A DNA stretch of 10,770 nt. Source: Spirochaetaceae bacterium (GTDB taxonomy: Bacteria; Spirochaetota; Spirochaetia; JABEVK01). A program made the translations under genes and the position numbers. The DNA is taken from contig JAHFSN010000035.1 of NCBI GenBank assembly GCA_023265735.1, positions 1 to 10,770 on the forward strand. Direction: 5' to 3'. Shown piece by piece: positions 1 to 6,965 of the stretch (position 1 is its first letter; each line of letters starts with the position of its first letter). Under the pieces are notes generated by a model. That model made no database searches. It was given only the letters and a program-made list of their open reading frames with translations, and was not told the origin of the DNA.

Positions 1-916
1 TCTGGCGCCATTCCTTAGATTTTTCCTGGACGAGGGGCAGCACCAGGGCCACGGTGACGATGAGGGCCGACAGCAGCTTCACCATGTAGCTGGGCATGTC
101 GACTTGGTAGGCGGCCTGGAGGATGACCCGGTAGAGTACCGACCCCACCACCGCCGAGACCAGGCCCACGGTGACGCCCCGGTGACCGAAGAGGGCCTGG
201 CCGATGATCACCGAAGCCAGACCCACCACCAGCATGCCGCTGCCGCTCCCCAGGTCGGCGTAACGCTGCTGCTGGCAGAGCATGGCCCCCGACAGGGCCA
301 CCAGGGCGTTGGCCAGCATGATGCCCACGATCCGGGTCCGGTCGGCGTTGATCGACGACGAGCGGACCATCTCCTCGTTGTCCCCCGTGGCCCGGATGGC
401 GATGCCCGGCCGGGTCCTGAAGAACACCCCTAGGACCACCACGCACACCACCACGATGAGGCCCGAGAGGGCCAGGGCCGACACGTCGTTGTTGTCGCTG
501 ACGGTGAACATCTTGTACAAGGTCTGACTGGGCACCGGCACGTCGGCGCCGTTGGCGTTGGTCACCATCCTCTGCAGGTACAGATTGGCCTGGCCCCCCA
601 GGACGAGGTAGTTGATGGTGTACAGGCCCGTCATGGTCAAAATGCCCGACAGGATGGCGTTGATCCGCAGTTTGGTCTGCAGAATCCCCGTCACCAGGCC
701 CGCTACCAAGCCCGCCGCCGTCCCGGCCACGAGCCCCCAGAAGGGGTGGCCCGCCACGGTGACGAAGGCGCACACCGTCATCCCGAAGACGAAGCTGCCG
801 TCGATGGTCAGGTCGGGGGTGTTGAGGATGCGGAAGGCGATGAACACCCCCAGGGCCATGGGGGCGTAGATCGTCCCCTGGCCCAGGGCGGAGATCAGCA
901 GGTCAAAGGGGACCAC
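1..916 (-). CDS. ABC importer permease (PF04392-associated, TrpY-like), partial
   Basis: This is the inner-membrane permease of an ABC importer and pairs with the substrate-binding protein just upstream. It does not appear as a conventional ATG open frame, but the minus strand translates without a stop from a GTG at 916-914 to the left edge (305 codons). The N-terminus has the family pattern of a first helix (residues 6-31, LLISALGQGTIYAPMALGVF) followed by NTPDLTIDGSF (32-42). Further hydrophobic segments follow, plus the cytoplasmic stretch RPGIAIRATGDNEEM, typical of LivH/TrpY-type permeases. The start lies only 3 nt after the stop of the binding-protein gene and has no clear Shine-Dalgarno, so translational coupling is likely. 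The C-terminus is cut off by the window, and an ATPase gene is expected beyond it. Family assignment is strong. The substrate is unknown: tryptophan is known for one branch of the family, but nothing here proves it. Confidence 0.88.
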   Translation of the reverse strand, partial: MVPFDLLISALGQGTIYAPMALGVFIAFRILNTPDLTIDGSFVFGMTVCAFVTVAGHPFWGLVAGTAAGLVAGLVTGILQTKLRINAILSGILTMTGLYTINYLVLGGQANLYLQRMVTNANGADVPVPSQTLYKMFTVSDNNDVSALALSGLIVVVCVVVLGVFFRTRPGIAIRATGDNEEMVRSSSINADRTRIVGIMLANALVALSGAMLCQQQRYADLGSGSGMLVVGLASVIIGQALFGHRGVTVGLVSAVVGSVLYRVILQAAYQVDMPSYMVKLLSALIVTVALVLPLVQEKSKEWRQ

Positions 917-919
917 GGG

Positions 920-1915
920 CTACTTGCCGAAGTGGCTGGTGCCGTCTTTCTCGACCAGCACCTTGTAGCCCTTGAGGACGGTGGCGCTCAGGTTCAGCTT
1001 CAGTTTGTCGGCCGCCTGCAGGTTCACGAACTTGGCGTAGTCGCTGAGGGTCTCGTAGGGGAGGGACGCGGGGGCGGCGCCGTCGGCCACCTTGAGGACC
1101 AGGGCCGCCACCTGTTTGCCCAGCTGCACGTAGTCGATGCCGATGGTGGCCAGGCCTCCGTCGGCCACCATGGAGTCGGCCCCGCAGTAGATGGGCACGC
1201 CCTTGGCGTAGGCCACGTCGGTGTAGGTGGGCATGGCCGAGGCGATGGTGTTGTCGTTGCCCGTGTAGAGGGCGTCGACACCCTTGGACAGCAGGTTGTT
1301 GATGGCCGCCGGCAGGTCGGTCACCGTGGCGATCGACGCCTCCTGGAAGGCGATGTTGTTCTTGGTGCAGTAGTCCTTGGCGGCCTTGATGGTGGACACC
1401 GAGTTGGTCTCGCTCGAGGTGTAGAGGAACCCGATCTTCTTGTATTTGGGCTGGAAGTCCGACACGAGCTGGACGATCTGGGCCGAGGGGATGCTGTTGG
1501 ACACCCCGGTGATGTACTTGGCGTCGTCACCCGTCAGGCCCGCGGCCACGGGGTTCGAAACGGCGGCATAGATGACGGGGGTCTTGGTGCCGTCGAACAC
1601 CGCCTTGGCGCTCTGGGCCGCGGGGGTGGCGATGGGGACGATGATGTTCGTCCCCCGGGCCTTCTCGTTCTGGAAGATGGTGGCCAGCGACGAGGTATCG
1701 CCGTGGGCGTCGAGGGTGACGATCTCGAAGTTGTGTCCCGAGGCCTTCAGTTCGGCCACGATGGTGTCGCGGATCTGGTCGAGGGACTTGTGGCTGAGGG
1801 GCTGGACGATGGCCACCCGCACCTTCGGCGCCGCGGCAGCGGTGAAGCCGCCGAGGATTCCGAGGGCGAAGGCGGCGACCAGGGCCGCCGACAAAAGGGT
1901 CTTGAGCTGGTTCAT
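920..1915 (-). CDS. ABC transporter periplasmic substrate-binding protein (ABC_sub_bind, PF04392; TrpX-like)
   Basis: Periplasmic solute receptor of an ABC importer, 331 aa, the usual length for the family. Residues 1-29 form a Sec signal peptide (hydrophobic core 6-24, then TAAAA before PKVRV). There is no lipobox cysteine, so this is a free periplasmic protein rather than a lipoprotein, which suits a Gram-negative host. Family landmarks are TPVIYAAVSNPVAAGL (112-127), ITGVSN (135-140), KKIGFLYTSSETNS (159-172), DALYTGNDNTIASAM (214-228) and the GVPIYCGADSMVADGGLATIGIDY run near 239-262. The ATG at 1915 has an AGGAG ribosome site that overlaps the TAG stop of the dehydrogenase gene, so the two are translationally coupled. 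Known members bind aromatic amino acids, other small amino acids or related acids; the ligand here cannot be read from sequence. Confidence 0.92.
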   Translation of the reverse strand: MNQLKTLLSAALVAAFALGILGGFTAAAAPKVRVAIVQPLSHKSLDQIRDTIVAELKASGHNFEIVTLDAHGDTSSLATIFQNEKARGTNIIVPIATPAAQSAKAVFDGTKTPVIYAAVSNPVAAGLTGDDAKYITGVSNSIPSAQIVQLVSDFQPKYKKIGFLYTSSETNSVSTIKAAKDYCTKNNIAFQEASIATVTDLPAAINNLLSKGVDALYTGNDNTIASAMPTYTDVAYAKGVPIYCGADSMVADGGLATIGIDYVQLGKQVAALVLKVADGAAPASLPYETLSDYAKFVNLQAADKLKLNLSATVLKGYKVLVEKDGTSHFGK

Positions 1916-1924
1916 GGGGTTCTC

Positions 1925-2884
1925 CTATTTTCTGGGATCAGAGGTTTGTCTGGCACCCGCCAGGTCTTGGGCCATGTGGATATGCCTGCGGATCACCTCG
2001 CAGGACTGGTTCAGTTCGTCCCACTCCCCCGGGGCCAGGGTCAGTTCGACGATCTCTTCGATGCCGTCGCGCCCCACCCGGCAGGGGACGCCGCAGTGGA
2101 CGTCGTGCTGGCCGTACTCGCCGTCGAGAAACACCGACAGGGGGAGAACTTTCTTCTCGTCGGCCAGGATGGTGGCGCAGAGGGCCGCCACGGCCTGGCC
2201 GATGCCGAATTCTGTGGAACCCTTGCCGTTGATGATCTCCATGCCGGCCCACCGGGTGTCCTTGACCACGGCCGCCTTGTCGAGCTGCGGCCACGACTCA
2301 AAGGGACGACCCGCGATGCGGATGGACGAAGTGGGGACCATGGACGAATCCCCGTGCTCACCCAGGGCCACGGCCTGGATCTGCGGCCGGGGCTGGCCCG
2401 TCCGTTCGGAAAGGAGCCGCACCAGCCGGGCGGTGTCGAGGAGGGTGCCGGTGCCGAAGGCCCGGAACCGGGGCAGGCCCAGGCCCCGGCGCACGAAGTC
2501 GGCCACGATGTCGGCGGGGTTGGTGATGCTGATGACGATGCCAGGGAGGTTGAGGGGGCCCAGGACGCCCAGAAGTTCCCCGAGCATCTGGATGGAGTTT
2601 CCCAGAAGGTCGAGCCGGGTCTGGCCCGGGAGCCGCGGTTCGCCGATGGCGATGATCACGATGTCGGCGTCGGCGCTGTCTTCATAGGTACCCGCCCGGA
2701 CCAGGGGGCCTCCCGGCAGGGAGGAAAGGGCGTCGGAGATATCGAGGGCCTGGGCCTGGGCCTTGGGCCCCTCTTTGTCGACCAGGACAATTTCCCGGCC
2801 CACGCGGCCCGCCGCCAGGGACATGGCGCAGTGCGACCCCACGTGTCCGGCTCCGATGATGACGATTTTTCCCTGGGTGACCAT
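1925..2884 (-). CDS. Lactate/malate dehydrogenase-family NAD-dependent 2-hydroxyacid dehydrogenase (specificity Arg suggests malate-like substrate)
   Basis: Cytoplasmic NAD-dependent 2-hydroxyacid dehydrogenase, 319 aa, normal length for the L-LDH/LDH-like MDH family. The Rossmann motif is GAGHVGS (11-17), and Asp36 at the end of the second strand (VLVDKEG) favours NAD over NADP. The catalytic set is complete: Arg90 (TRLDL, position 109 in LDH numbering), Asn122 (ITNP), Asp150 and Arg153 (LLDTAR), and proton-donor His177 (GEHGDSS). The specificity-loop residue equivalent to Gln102 of lactate dehydrogenase is Arg84 (EPRLPGQTR). Arg at this position is the hallmark of malate dehydrogenase. Thr224 (KGST), by contrast, matches the lactate-type residue at 246. 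It is the first gene of an operon with an ABC importer, so the oxidised or reduced acid may be the importer's cargo (inference). Family call is strong; the malate-versus-lactate call is moderate. Confidence 0.9.
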   Translation of the reverse strand: MVTQGKIVIIGAGHVGSHCAMSLAAGRVGREIVLVDKEGPKAQAQALDISDALSSLPGGPLVRAGTYEDSADADIVIIAIGEPRLPGQTRLDLLGNSIQMLGELLGVLGPLNLPGIVISITNPADIVADFVRRGLGLPRFRAFGTGTLLDTARLVRLLSERTGQPRPQIQAVALGEHGDSSMVPTSSIRIAGRPFESWPQLDKAAVVKDTRWAGMEIINGKGSTEFGIGQAVAALCATILADEKKVLPLSVFLDGEYGQHDVHCGVPCRVGRDGIEEIVELTLAPGEWDELNQSCEVIRRHIHMAQDLAGARQTSDPRK

Positions 2885-2975
2885 GCTGCTGCTCTCTGGA
2901 AAGCTGGGATCAAACGGACACCGGCTCGTCCTACTTTATTCCCATCAACTTATGGGCCTATCGGCCAACGAGGTG

Positions 2976-3005
2976 ATTCTAGCGGGGCCGGTCGCCCAGG
3001 GTCAA
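2976..3005 (-). promoter_or_regulatory. Sigma70-like promoter of the dehydrogenase-importer operon
   Basis: Reading the minus strand, TTGACC (3005-3000) is followed by 18 nt and then TAGAAT (2981-2976). This predicts a start near 2969 and a leader of about 85 nt before the ATG at 2884. The Shine-Dalgarno in front of that ATG is weak (AGAG, about 9 nt away). This promoter separates the operon from the cyclase gene upstream. Confidence 0.55.
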
Positions 3006-3035
3006 GCGTGAACTGCTAGAGAGAAACACGGGAGA

Positions 3036-4856
3036 TTAGCTCTCCAGGACGAGGAACACTTCGATGGGTTTGATTCGGCCCTTCACCGTCTCCAGGGCGA
3101 CGAATTTGGTGGAGAACGAATCGCGGTGGGCCAGGGCCTGAACCGTGGGACCCGACACGAGAATATCGGTGGTGTACTTCTTGTTCAGGCCCTCCAGGCG
3201 GCTGGCGGCGTTGACGGTATCGCTGATCACCGTGGAGTCCATGCGCCGGTTCTCGCCGATGGTCCCCAGCATGAGGGGGCCCATGTGGATGCCGATACCG
3301 AACCGGATGGCGGCGTAGCCTCCCCGGGCCCGGCCTTCGTTGTACGCCTTGAGGGCTCGGCGCATGGTGAGGGCCGCCGCCACCGCGTCGTCGGGCGAGT
3401 AGGGGAACAGCGCCATGATGCCATCGCCCATGTACTTGTCGATGAAGCCCCGGTGGTCCCGGACGATGGGCCCGAACTTCTCGAGGAAGGAGTTGAGGAA
3501 CCGGAACGTCTCGTTGGGCGTCATAGATTCGGAAAGCGTCGTAAAATCACGGATGTCGAGGAAGAAGACCGTCATCTGCCGTTCGGAGAAGTCCCCCAGG
3601 TCAATTTCGGTGATGCTCTTCTTTCCCAGGAACGCCAGCACCTCCCGGGGAATGAACCTCTCCAGCGACGTGTTGATCTTCTGGACGTCGGCGGAGAACC
3701 GCTCGGCGGCGGCGAAGGCCCGGGCGAAGAGCCGGGCCACCACCAGGGCCTCGGCCATGAGGAAGGCCAGGGTCCCCAGGTTCACCAGAGACGGAATGTT
3801 CCCGAAGAAGTGGTTCTTCCCGATATCGAGGACCACCGTCACCAAAAAGACGCCCAGACCCGACACGAAGAGCCAAGCCCCCGACTCCCGCCGGGATACG
3901 GCCCGGACCACCGTCACCATGGCGTAGACGCCGTAGGCCAATAGGAAGATCTGGAAGGGGACCAGCAGTCCCGTCGTCCACGACACGGGGGCCAGCAGGT
4001 TGATCGCCGCGTAGAGGCCCCCCACGGCGGTGGCCGCGAAGAGCGCCGGTTTCCACGATAGCTCGGGGTAGAGGCGGTCGAGGAAGGCTGCGAAGGTCAC
4101 CAGGGCCAGGCTCATGGTTACGTAGACGCCCCGGATGACCACAAACCACGAGGCCCCGGGGAAGGCGTCGAGGAAGATGACCTCGCTGTACAGGGTCGAC
4201 CGGATGGCGATGAGCAGACAGAACAGCCCGAACCACAGGGGCGCCCGGTTCTGGGCCCGGAAGACGAACGAACCGCAGAAGTAGAGGCCCAGCAGGAAGA
4301 TTCCCCCGAACATGAGGGCCTCCCAGAGGGCAGCTCTGTCCCTCTGGGCCTGGACCTGGGTCCAGGGGCCCAGAGTGGGGCTGAAGTAGATGCCGGCAAA
4401 CGCGTCGTGCCAGTTCGAGACGCGGATCCGCAGGTCGATCTCGTTCGCCTTGGGAAGCAGGACGACCTGGGGCCGGTAGGAGGGGACGGCGCCCTCCGGG
4501 GTGGGAGACACCACCCCTTCCTGGGCCAGGACCTGACCGTTGGCCGAAAGTTCGAAGGCGGTGCCGATGATGGGCAGCCGCAGGGCCAGGGTTGACGAGG
4601 AGGCGGGGAGGAGGAGGCGGAGGCTGTAGGTTCCCGACCCGTAGGGCGAGCCCCCGAAGGTCAACCCCGAGGGCACGGTCAGCGGTTTGTCGTCGAAATT
4701 CCAGCGGCCATCGAGGGCCACCGTGCCGTCGCTCCAGTTCCAGGAACGCAAATCGAGCGTTCCGTCGGCGGCCCGCGGCCGGGGGGCAGAGGACATGACG
4801 CCGCATCCAGAGACCAAGCTGGCGAGACAAAAAAGGAGGAGAGGGGTGCGAAGCAT
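3036..4856 (-). CDS. Membrane-bound class III adenylate cyclase with 7TM-DISM sensor
   Basis: Makes cAMP from ATP in response to an external cue; 606 aa. An N-terminal signal peptide ends in the lipobox VSGC with Cys18 as the lipidation candidate. A periplasmic beta-rich domain (about 30-165, jelly-roll type: WNWSDGTVALDGRW, RVSNWHDAFAGIY) precedes seven hydrophobic helices (about 182-200, 206-224, 236-257, 268-288, 295-317, 326-346, 358-378). This is the 7TMR-DISM layout. A short linker leads to the catalytic domain (about 425-606). Metal-binding aspartates are Asp434 (FFLDIRDFT) and Asp478 (KYMGDG). The adenine-specifying pair is Lys474 and Asp546, and Asn549 and Arg553 (SDTVNAASRLEG) complete the active site, so adenylate rather than guanylate cyclase is predicted. 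DISM-cyclases are common in spirochaetes. The ligand is unknown. Monocistronic, with its own promoter. Confidence 0.93.
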   Translation of the reverse strand: MLRTPLLLFCLASLVSGCGVMSSAPRPRAADGTLDLRSWNWSDGTVALDGRWNFDDKPLTVPSGLTFGGSPYGSGTYSLRLLLPASSSTLALRLPIIGTAFELSANGQVLAQEGVVSPTPEGAVPSYRPQVVLLPKANEIDLRIRVSNWHDAFAGIYFSPTLGPWTQVQAQRDRAALWEALMFGGIFLLGLYFCGSFVFRAQNRAPLWFGLFCLLIAIRSTLYSEVIFLDAFPGASWFVVIRGVYVTMSLALVTFAAFLDRLYPELSWKPALFAATAVGGLYAAINLLAPVSWTTGLLVPFQIFLLAYGVYAMVTVVRAVSRRESGAWLFVSGLGVFLVTVVLDIGKNHFFGNIPSLVNLGTLAFLMAEALVVARLFARAFAAAERFSADVQKINTSLERFIPREVLAFLGKKSITEIDLGDFSERQMTVFFLDIRDFTTLSESMTPNETFRFLNSFLEKFGPIVRDHRGFIDKYMGDGIMALFPYSPDDAVAAALTMRRALKAYNEGRARGGYAAIRFGIGIHMGPLMLGTIGENRRMDSTVISDTVNAASRLEGLNKKYTTDILVSGPTVQALAHRDSFSTKFVALETVKGRIKPIEVFLVLES

Positions 4857-4864
4857 TCCGAGGA

Positions 4865-4893
4865 ATTCTCGTGCCTTTTCTCCGGGCTGTCAA
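4865..4893 (-). promoter_or_regulatory. Promoter of the adenylate cyclase gene
   Basis: On the minus strand, a perfect TTGACA (4893-4888) is followed by a 17-nt spacer and GAGAAT (4870-4865). The predicted start is close to 4858, only a couple of bases from the ATG at 4856. There is no good ribosome site in front of that ATG, so either the mRNA is leaderless or this is not the active promoter. Confidence 0.45.
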
Positions 4894-4914
4894 CCGTGGG
4901 GCCCAAAGGAACGA

Positions 4915-4943
4915 TTGAGTGGCGGCCCAAAATCGTCTATTTT
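4915..4943 (+). promoter_or_regulatory. Possible promoter of the haem O synthase gene
   Basis: TTGAGT (4915-4920), a 17-nt spacer and TATTTT (4938-4943) give a fair sigma70 match and a start near 4950. The purine-rich GGGGGAAAG in front of the ATG at 4961 would serve as ribosome site. The leader would be very short. The -10 lies inside a perfect inverted repeat (4928-4944). Confidence 0.35.
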
Positions 4944-4944
4944 G
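4928..4944. repeat. Perfect inverted repeat over the -10 region (possible operator)
   Basis: CAAAAT and ATTTTG form 6-bp arms around a 5-bp centre (CGTCT). The repeat sits in the 104-bp divergent gap between the cyclase and haem O synthase genes and covers the predicted -10 of the latter. A dimeric regulator could bind here. This is inferred from position and symmetry only. Confidence 0.3.
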
Positions 4945-4960
4945 AAAGGATGGGGGAAAG

Positions 4961-5821
4961 ATGAGTTTTCGACAGGAGCTGGACGCGTACTTTGAACTGG
5001 CCAAACCGAGGATCACGACGCTCTTGCTCATCGTCGCCCTTGTCTCGTTCTCCATCGCCTCGGGTTCCCATTGGTCTTGGTGGGGCTTCGTCGTGGTTCT
5101 CATCAGCGTAGGCACCCTAGGAACCGGCATCTTCGCCCTCAACCATTTCTTTGAGAGGCACCAGGACGCCCTGGCCGTCCGGACCCGGGACCGGCCCCTT
5201 CCCTCGGGCAAGATCAGCCCCCTGGCGGCCCAGGTCTTCGGTTGGGGTTTCACGGTGTTCGGGGTGGTCTTCAGCTTTTGGGCGGCCAACGTCTTGACCG
5301 GCCTCATTGCGCTGTTCACGGCCGTGAGCTACCTGGGCGTCTACACCCCTCTGAAATACAAGACCGCGTGGCACACCGCCCTGGGGGCCTTCCCGGGGGC
5401 TGTCCCTCCCTTGGCCGGTTGGGCCGTGGCCACCGGCCACCTCGACGTCTACGCGTGGGTACTGTTCGGCATCCTCTTCCTGTGGCAGTTTCCCCACTTT
5501 CTCTCCATTGAAATGATGTACCGGGACGACTACGCCCGGGCCGACGTGAAGGTGCTCCCCGTGGTGGACCGCTCGGGCTTCCTGGTGGCCTGGCAGATCG
5601 TTGTCTCGCTGGTGCTCCTCATCGCCCTGTCGGTGGTGCCCCTGTTCCTGGGGATAGGCACGTGGTGGACGGCCGCGGCGAACGTGGTGTTGGGTTTGGC
5701 CTTCCTCTGGTTTGGGGTGAAGGCCATCCGGACGAACGCGAAGATGGCGGCCCGTCACCTCCTGCGGGCGTCGATCACCTACCTGCCGCTGGTGTACCTG
5801 CTGCTGTTCTTCCACCCGTGA
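4961..5821 (+). CDS. ctaB: Protoheme IX farnesyltransferase (haem O synthase, CtaB/CyoE family)
   Basis: Polytopic UbiA-superfamily prenyltransferase, 286 aa, normal length. It attaches a farnesyl group to haem B to give haem O, the precursor of haem A for haem-copper oxidases. The first prenyl-diphosphate site runs from Asn61 through Glu65 and Asp69 to RTRDRPLPSG (74-83). The haem synthase-specific YTPLKYKTAWHT (128-139) and GAFPGAVPPLAGW (142-154) follow. FLWQFPHF (173-180), with DDYARADVKVLPVV (189-202), is the third signature and separates this family from UbiA and chlorophyll synthases. Two departures are seen: Glu65 stands where the first motif usually has Asp, and WQFPHF replaces WTPPHF, a variant I associate with some non-proteobacterial lineages. 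No oxidase subunits lie nearby. It is divergent from the cyclase gene and followed 84 nt later by the DOMON protein gene. Confidence 0.93.
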   Translation: MSFRQELDAYFELAKPRITTLLLIVALVSFSIASGSHWSWWGFVVVLISVGTLGTGIFALNHFFERHQDALAVRTRDRPLPSGKISPLAAQVFGWGFTVFGVVFSFWAANVLTGLIALFTAVSYLGVYTPLKYKTAWHTALGAFPGAVPPLAGWAVATGHLDVYAWVLFGILFLWQFPHFLSIEMMYRDDYARADVKVLPVVDRSGFLVAWQIVVSLVLLIALSVVPLFLGIGTWWTAAANVVLGLAFLWFGVKAIRTNAKMAARHLLRASITYLPLVYLLLFFHP

Positions 5822-5831
5822 AACCCTTGCA

Positions 5832-5859
5832 TTGACATTCGCCCATAGGTGCCTTAACT
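5832..5859 (+). promoter_or_regulatory. Promoter of the DUF2231-DOMON gene
   Basis: A perfect TTGACA (5832-5837) is followed by a 16-nt spacer and TTAACT (5854-5859). The predicted start lies near 5867, leaving a leader of about 39 nt that ends in the ribosome site GGAGG (5896-5900), 5 nt before the ATG. The -35 is convincing; the -10 matches only half the consensus. Confidence 0.45.
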
Positions 5860-5905
5860 TTACGGGAATATCGACCTTTTCACTCGACTATTTCCGGAGG
5901 ATCCC

Positions 5906-6841
5906 ATGGATCAACTCTTCTACAATGTCCTTGGCTTGGTAGGGTTCGCCCACCCCCTGCACCCGGTGCTGATCACCATGGTCGTGGGTCCGGTCATCGC
6001 CTCGTTCCTCTTCGCCGCGGTGGCCCTTCTCTTCAAGAAGCCCGAATTCTACAAGACCAGCCGCCAGCTGACAGTGGTGGCCTTTATCTTCTGGTTTCCC
6101 ACCGTGGCCGTGGGCATCATTGACTGGATCCATTTCTATGGCGCCTCGACGAAGATGACGGAGATCAACATCAAGCTGATCCTGGCCGGTGTGCTGTTCC
6201 TCGTCCTGTTGGGGAACATCTTTCTCTTCAAAGCTGGCGAAAAGCAGCCCCTGATTCCCGTGATCCTGATGCTGGTGGCCACGGGCCTGGTGAGCGCCCT
6301 GGGGTACTTCGGCGGCAACATCGTCTTCGGCGGCGAAACCGCCAAGACCGAAGCGCCGGCTCCGGCGGGGAAGGCAGGAGTGGCCGCCGATGGGTTCAAG
6401 GAAGTCGCCCAAGACGGCTACACCCTAGGCTGGAAGATCCACGACAACCTGATCGACGTGCGGGTCAGTTACAAGACCAACGGCTGGGTGGGGGTCGGGT
6501 TCGGCAAGACGGGCACCATGGAAGGCTCCCATATCATTATCGGTTTCATCCTCGACGGCAAAGCCACCGTGGAGGACCACTTCGGGTACGGCCACGACAA
6601 GCACGGTCCCGAATCCAAGGTCGGCGGCAAAGACAGCCTGACGGCCCGGGGAGGCATCTTCGCCGACGGCACCACCACCCTGACGTTCACCATGCCCCTG
6701 AGCACCGGCAACCCCAAGGACCCGGTCCTCGTGGCCGGCGAGACCTACAAGGTCATCCTGGCCAACGGCGGCGAGGATGCCCAGGACCTCGAAACCTACC
6801 ACGGCCGTACGGGCCGCATCGTCCTCGACGTCACGCTGTAG
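5906..6841 (+). CDS. Membrane protein with DUF2231 four-helix domain fused to a DOMON domain (putative haem-binding redox protein)
   Basis: 311 aa in two parts. The N-terminal part (about 1-142) has four hydrophobic helices (about 18-43, 54-74, 88-108, 114-138), the HPLHP motif (16-20), GIIDWIHF (70-77) and GYFGGNIVFG (133-142). These are features of the uncharacterised DUF2231 family, whose histidines could hold haem. An Ala/Pro-rich linker (143-160) leads to a DOMON domain (about 170-310): YTLGWKIHDNLIDVRV, GWVGVGFG (193-200), MEGSHIIIGFILDG and FTMPL. Some DOMON domains, such as those of cellobiose dehydrogenase and AIR12, bind b-type haem through Met and His. Met205 sits at the matching Met position, and His299 near the C-terminus is the best His candidate (inference). 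The domain is probably periplasmic. The role may be electron transfer. It follows the haem O synthase gene and ends at a terminator. Domain call is good; function is unproven. Confidence 0.82.
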   Translation: MDQLFYNVLGLVGFAHPLHPVLITMVVGPVIASFLFAAVALLFKKPEFYKTSRQLTVVAFIFWFPTVAVGIIDWIHFYGASTKMTEINIKLILAGVLFLVLLGNIFLFKAGEKQPLIPVILMLVATGLVSALGYFGGNIVFGGETAKTEAPAPAGKAGVAADGFKEVAQDGYTLGWKIHDNLIDVRVSYKTNGWVGVGFGKTGTMEGSHIIIGFILDGKATVEDHFGYGHDKHGPESKVGGKDSLTARGGIFADGTTTLTFTMPLSTGNPKDPVLVAGETYKVILANGGEDAQDLETYHGRTGRIVLDVTL

Positions 6842-6864
6842 TTCATCGCCTCCGAGGTTACCCG

Positions 6865-6896
6865 AGCGCCCCGAAAAGGGGCGCTTTTTGTTGTTT
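6865..6896 (+). terminator. Intrinsic terminator after the DUF2231-DOMON gene
   Basis: AGCGCCCC (6865-6872) and GGGGCGCT (6878-6885) make a perfect 8-bp GC-rich stem with a 5-nt GAAAA loop. A T-rich tail (TTTTGTTGTTT) follows directly. It lies 23 nt past the stop codon and isolates this unit from the radical SAM gene. Confidence 0.92.
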
Positions 6897-6953
6897 AGTG
6901 GCATTCACTTCTTCCTGCGGTGTTGCACTTCCTGTATTGTCCGAAGGACGAGC

Positions 6954-6960
6954 AGGAGGA
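6954..6960 (+). promoter_or_regulatory. Strong ribosome binding site that fixes a GTG start
   Basis: AGGAGGA lies 5 nt before the GTG at 6966. The same frame is open further upstream through the terminator, back to an ATG at 6777, but that ATG is inside the previous gene. The Shine-Dalgarno therefore settles the start as GTG. Confidence 0.8.
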
Positions 6961-6965
6961 GTACG

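Noticed and set aside
15..773. Minus-strand 252-codon frame at the left edge
   Set aside because: It is out of frame with the permease, which translates as a hydrophobic, motif-bearing protein from the GTG at 916; this frame is Gly/Arg/Pro rich.
2941..2956. CCCAT/ATGGG small palindrome in the leader of the dehydrogenase operon
   Set aside because: A 5-bp arm with a 6-nt loop is expected by chance; no riboswitch-like architecture is visible around it.
746..3019. Very long plus-strand open frame (757 codons) opposite the dehydrogenase and binding-protein genes
   Set aside because: Its composition is low-complexity (Gly, Asp, Val, His, Arg rich) as expected antisense to GC3-rich genes, and the minus-strand genes have full family motifs.
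3031..3045. GGAGA/TCTCC hairpin at the end of the cyclase gene as a terminator
   Set aside because: Only a 5-bp stem, overlapping the stop codon, with no T tract after it on the minus strand.
3601..5319. Long minus-strand frame overlapping the cyclase and haem synthase genes (572 codons)
   Set aside because: It spans two real divergent genes in the wrong frame and is Pro/Arg/Gly rich with no domain; a shadow.
6777..6965. Upstream extension of the radical SAM frame to an ATG at 6777
   Set aside because: It would start inside the preceding gene and cross a strong terminator; the AGGAGGA-GTG at 6966 is the real start.
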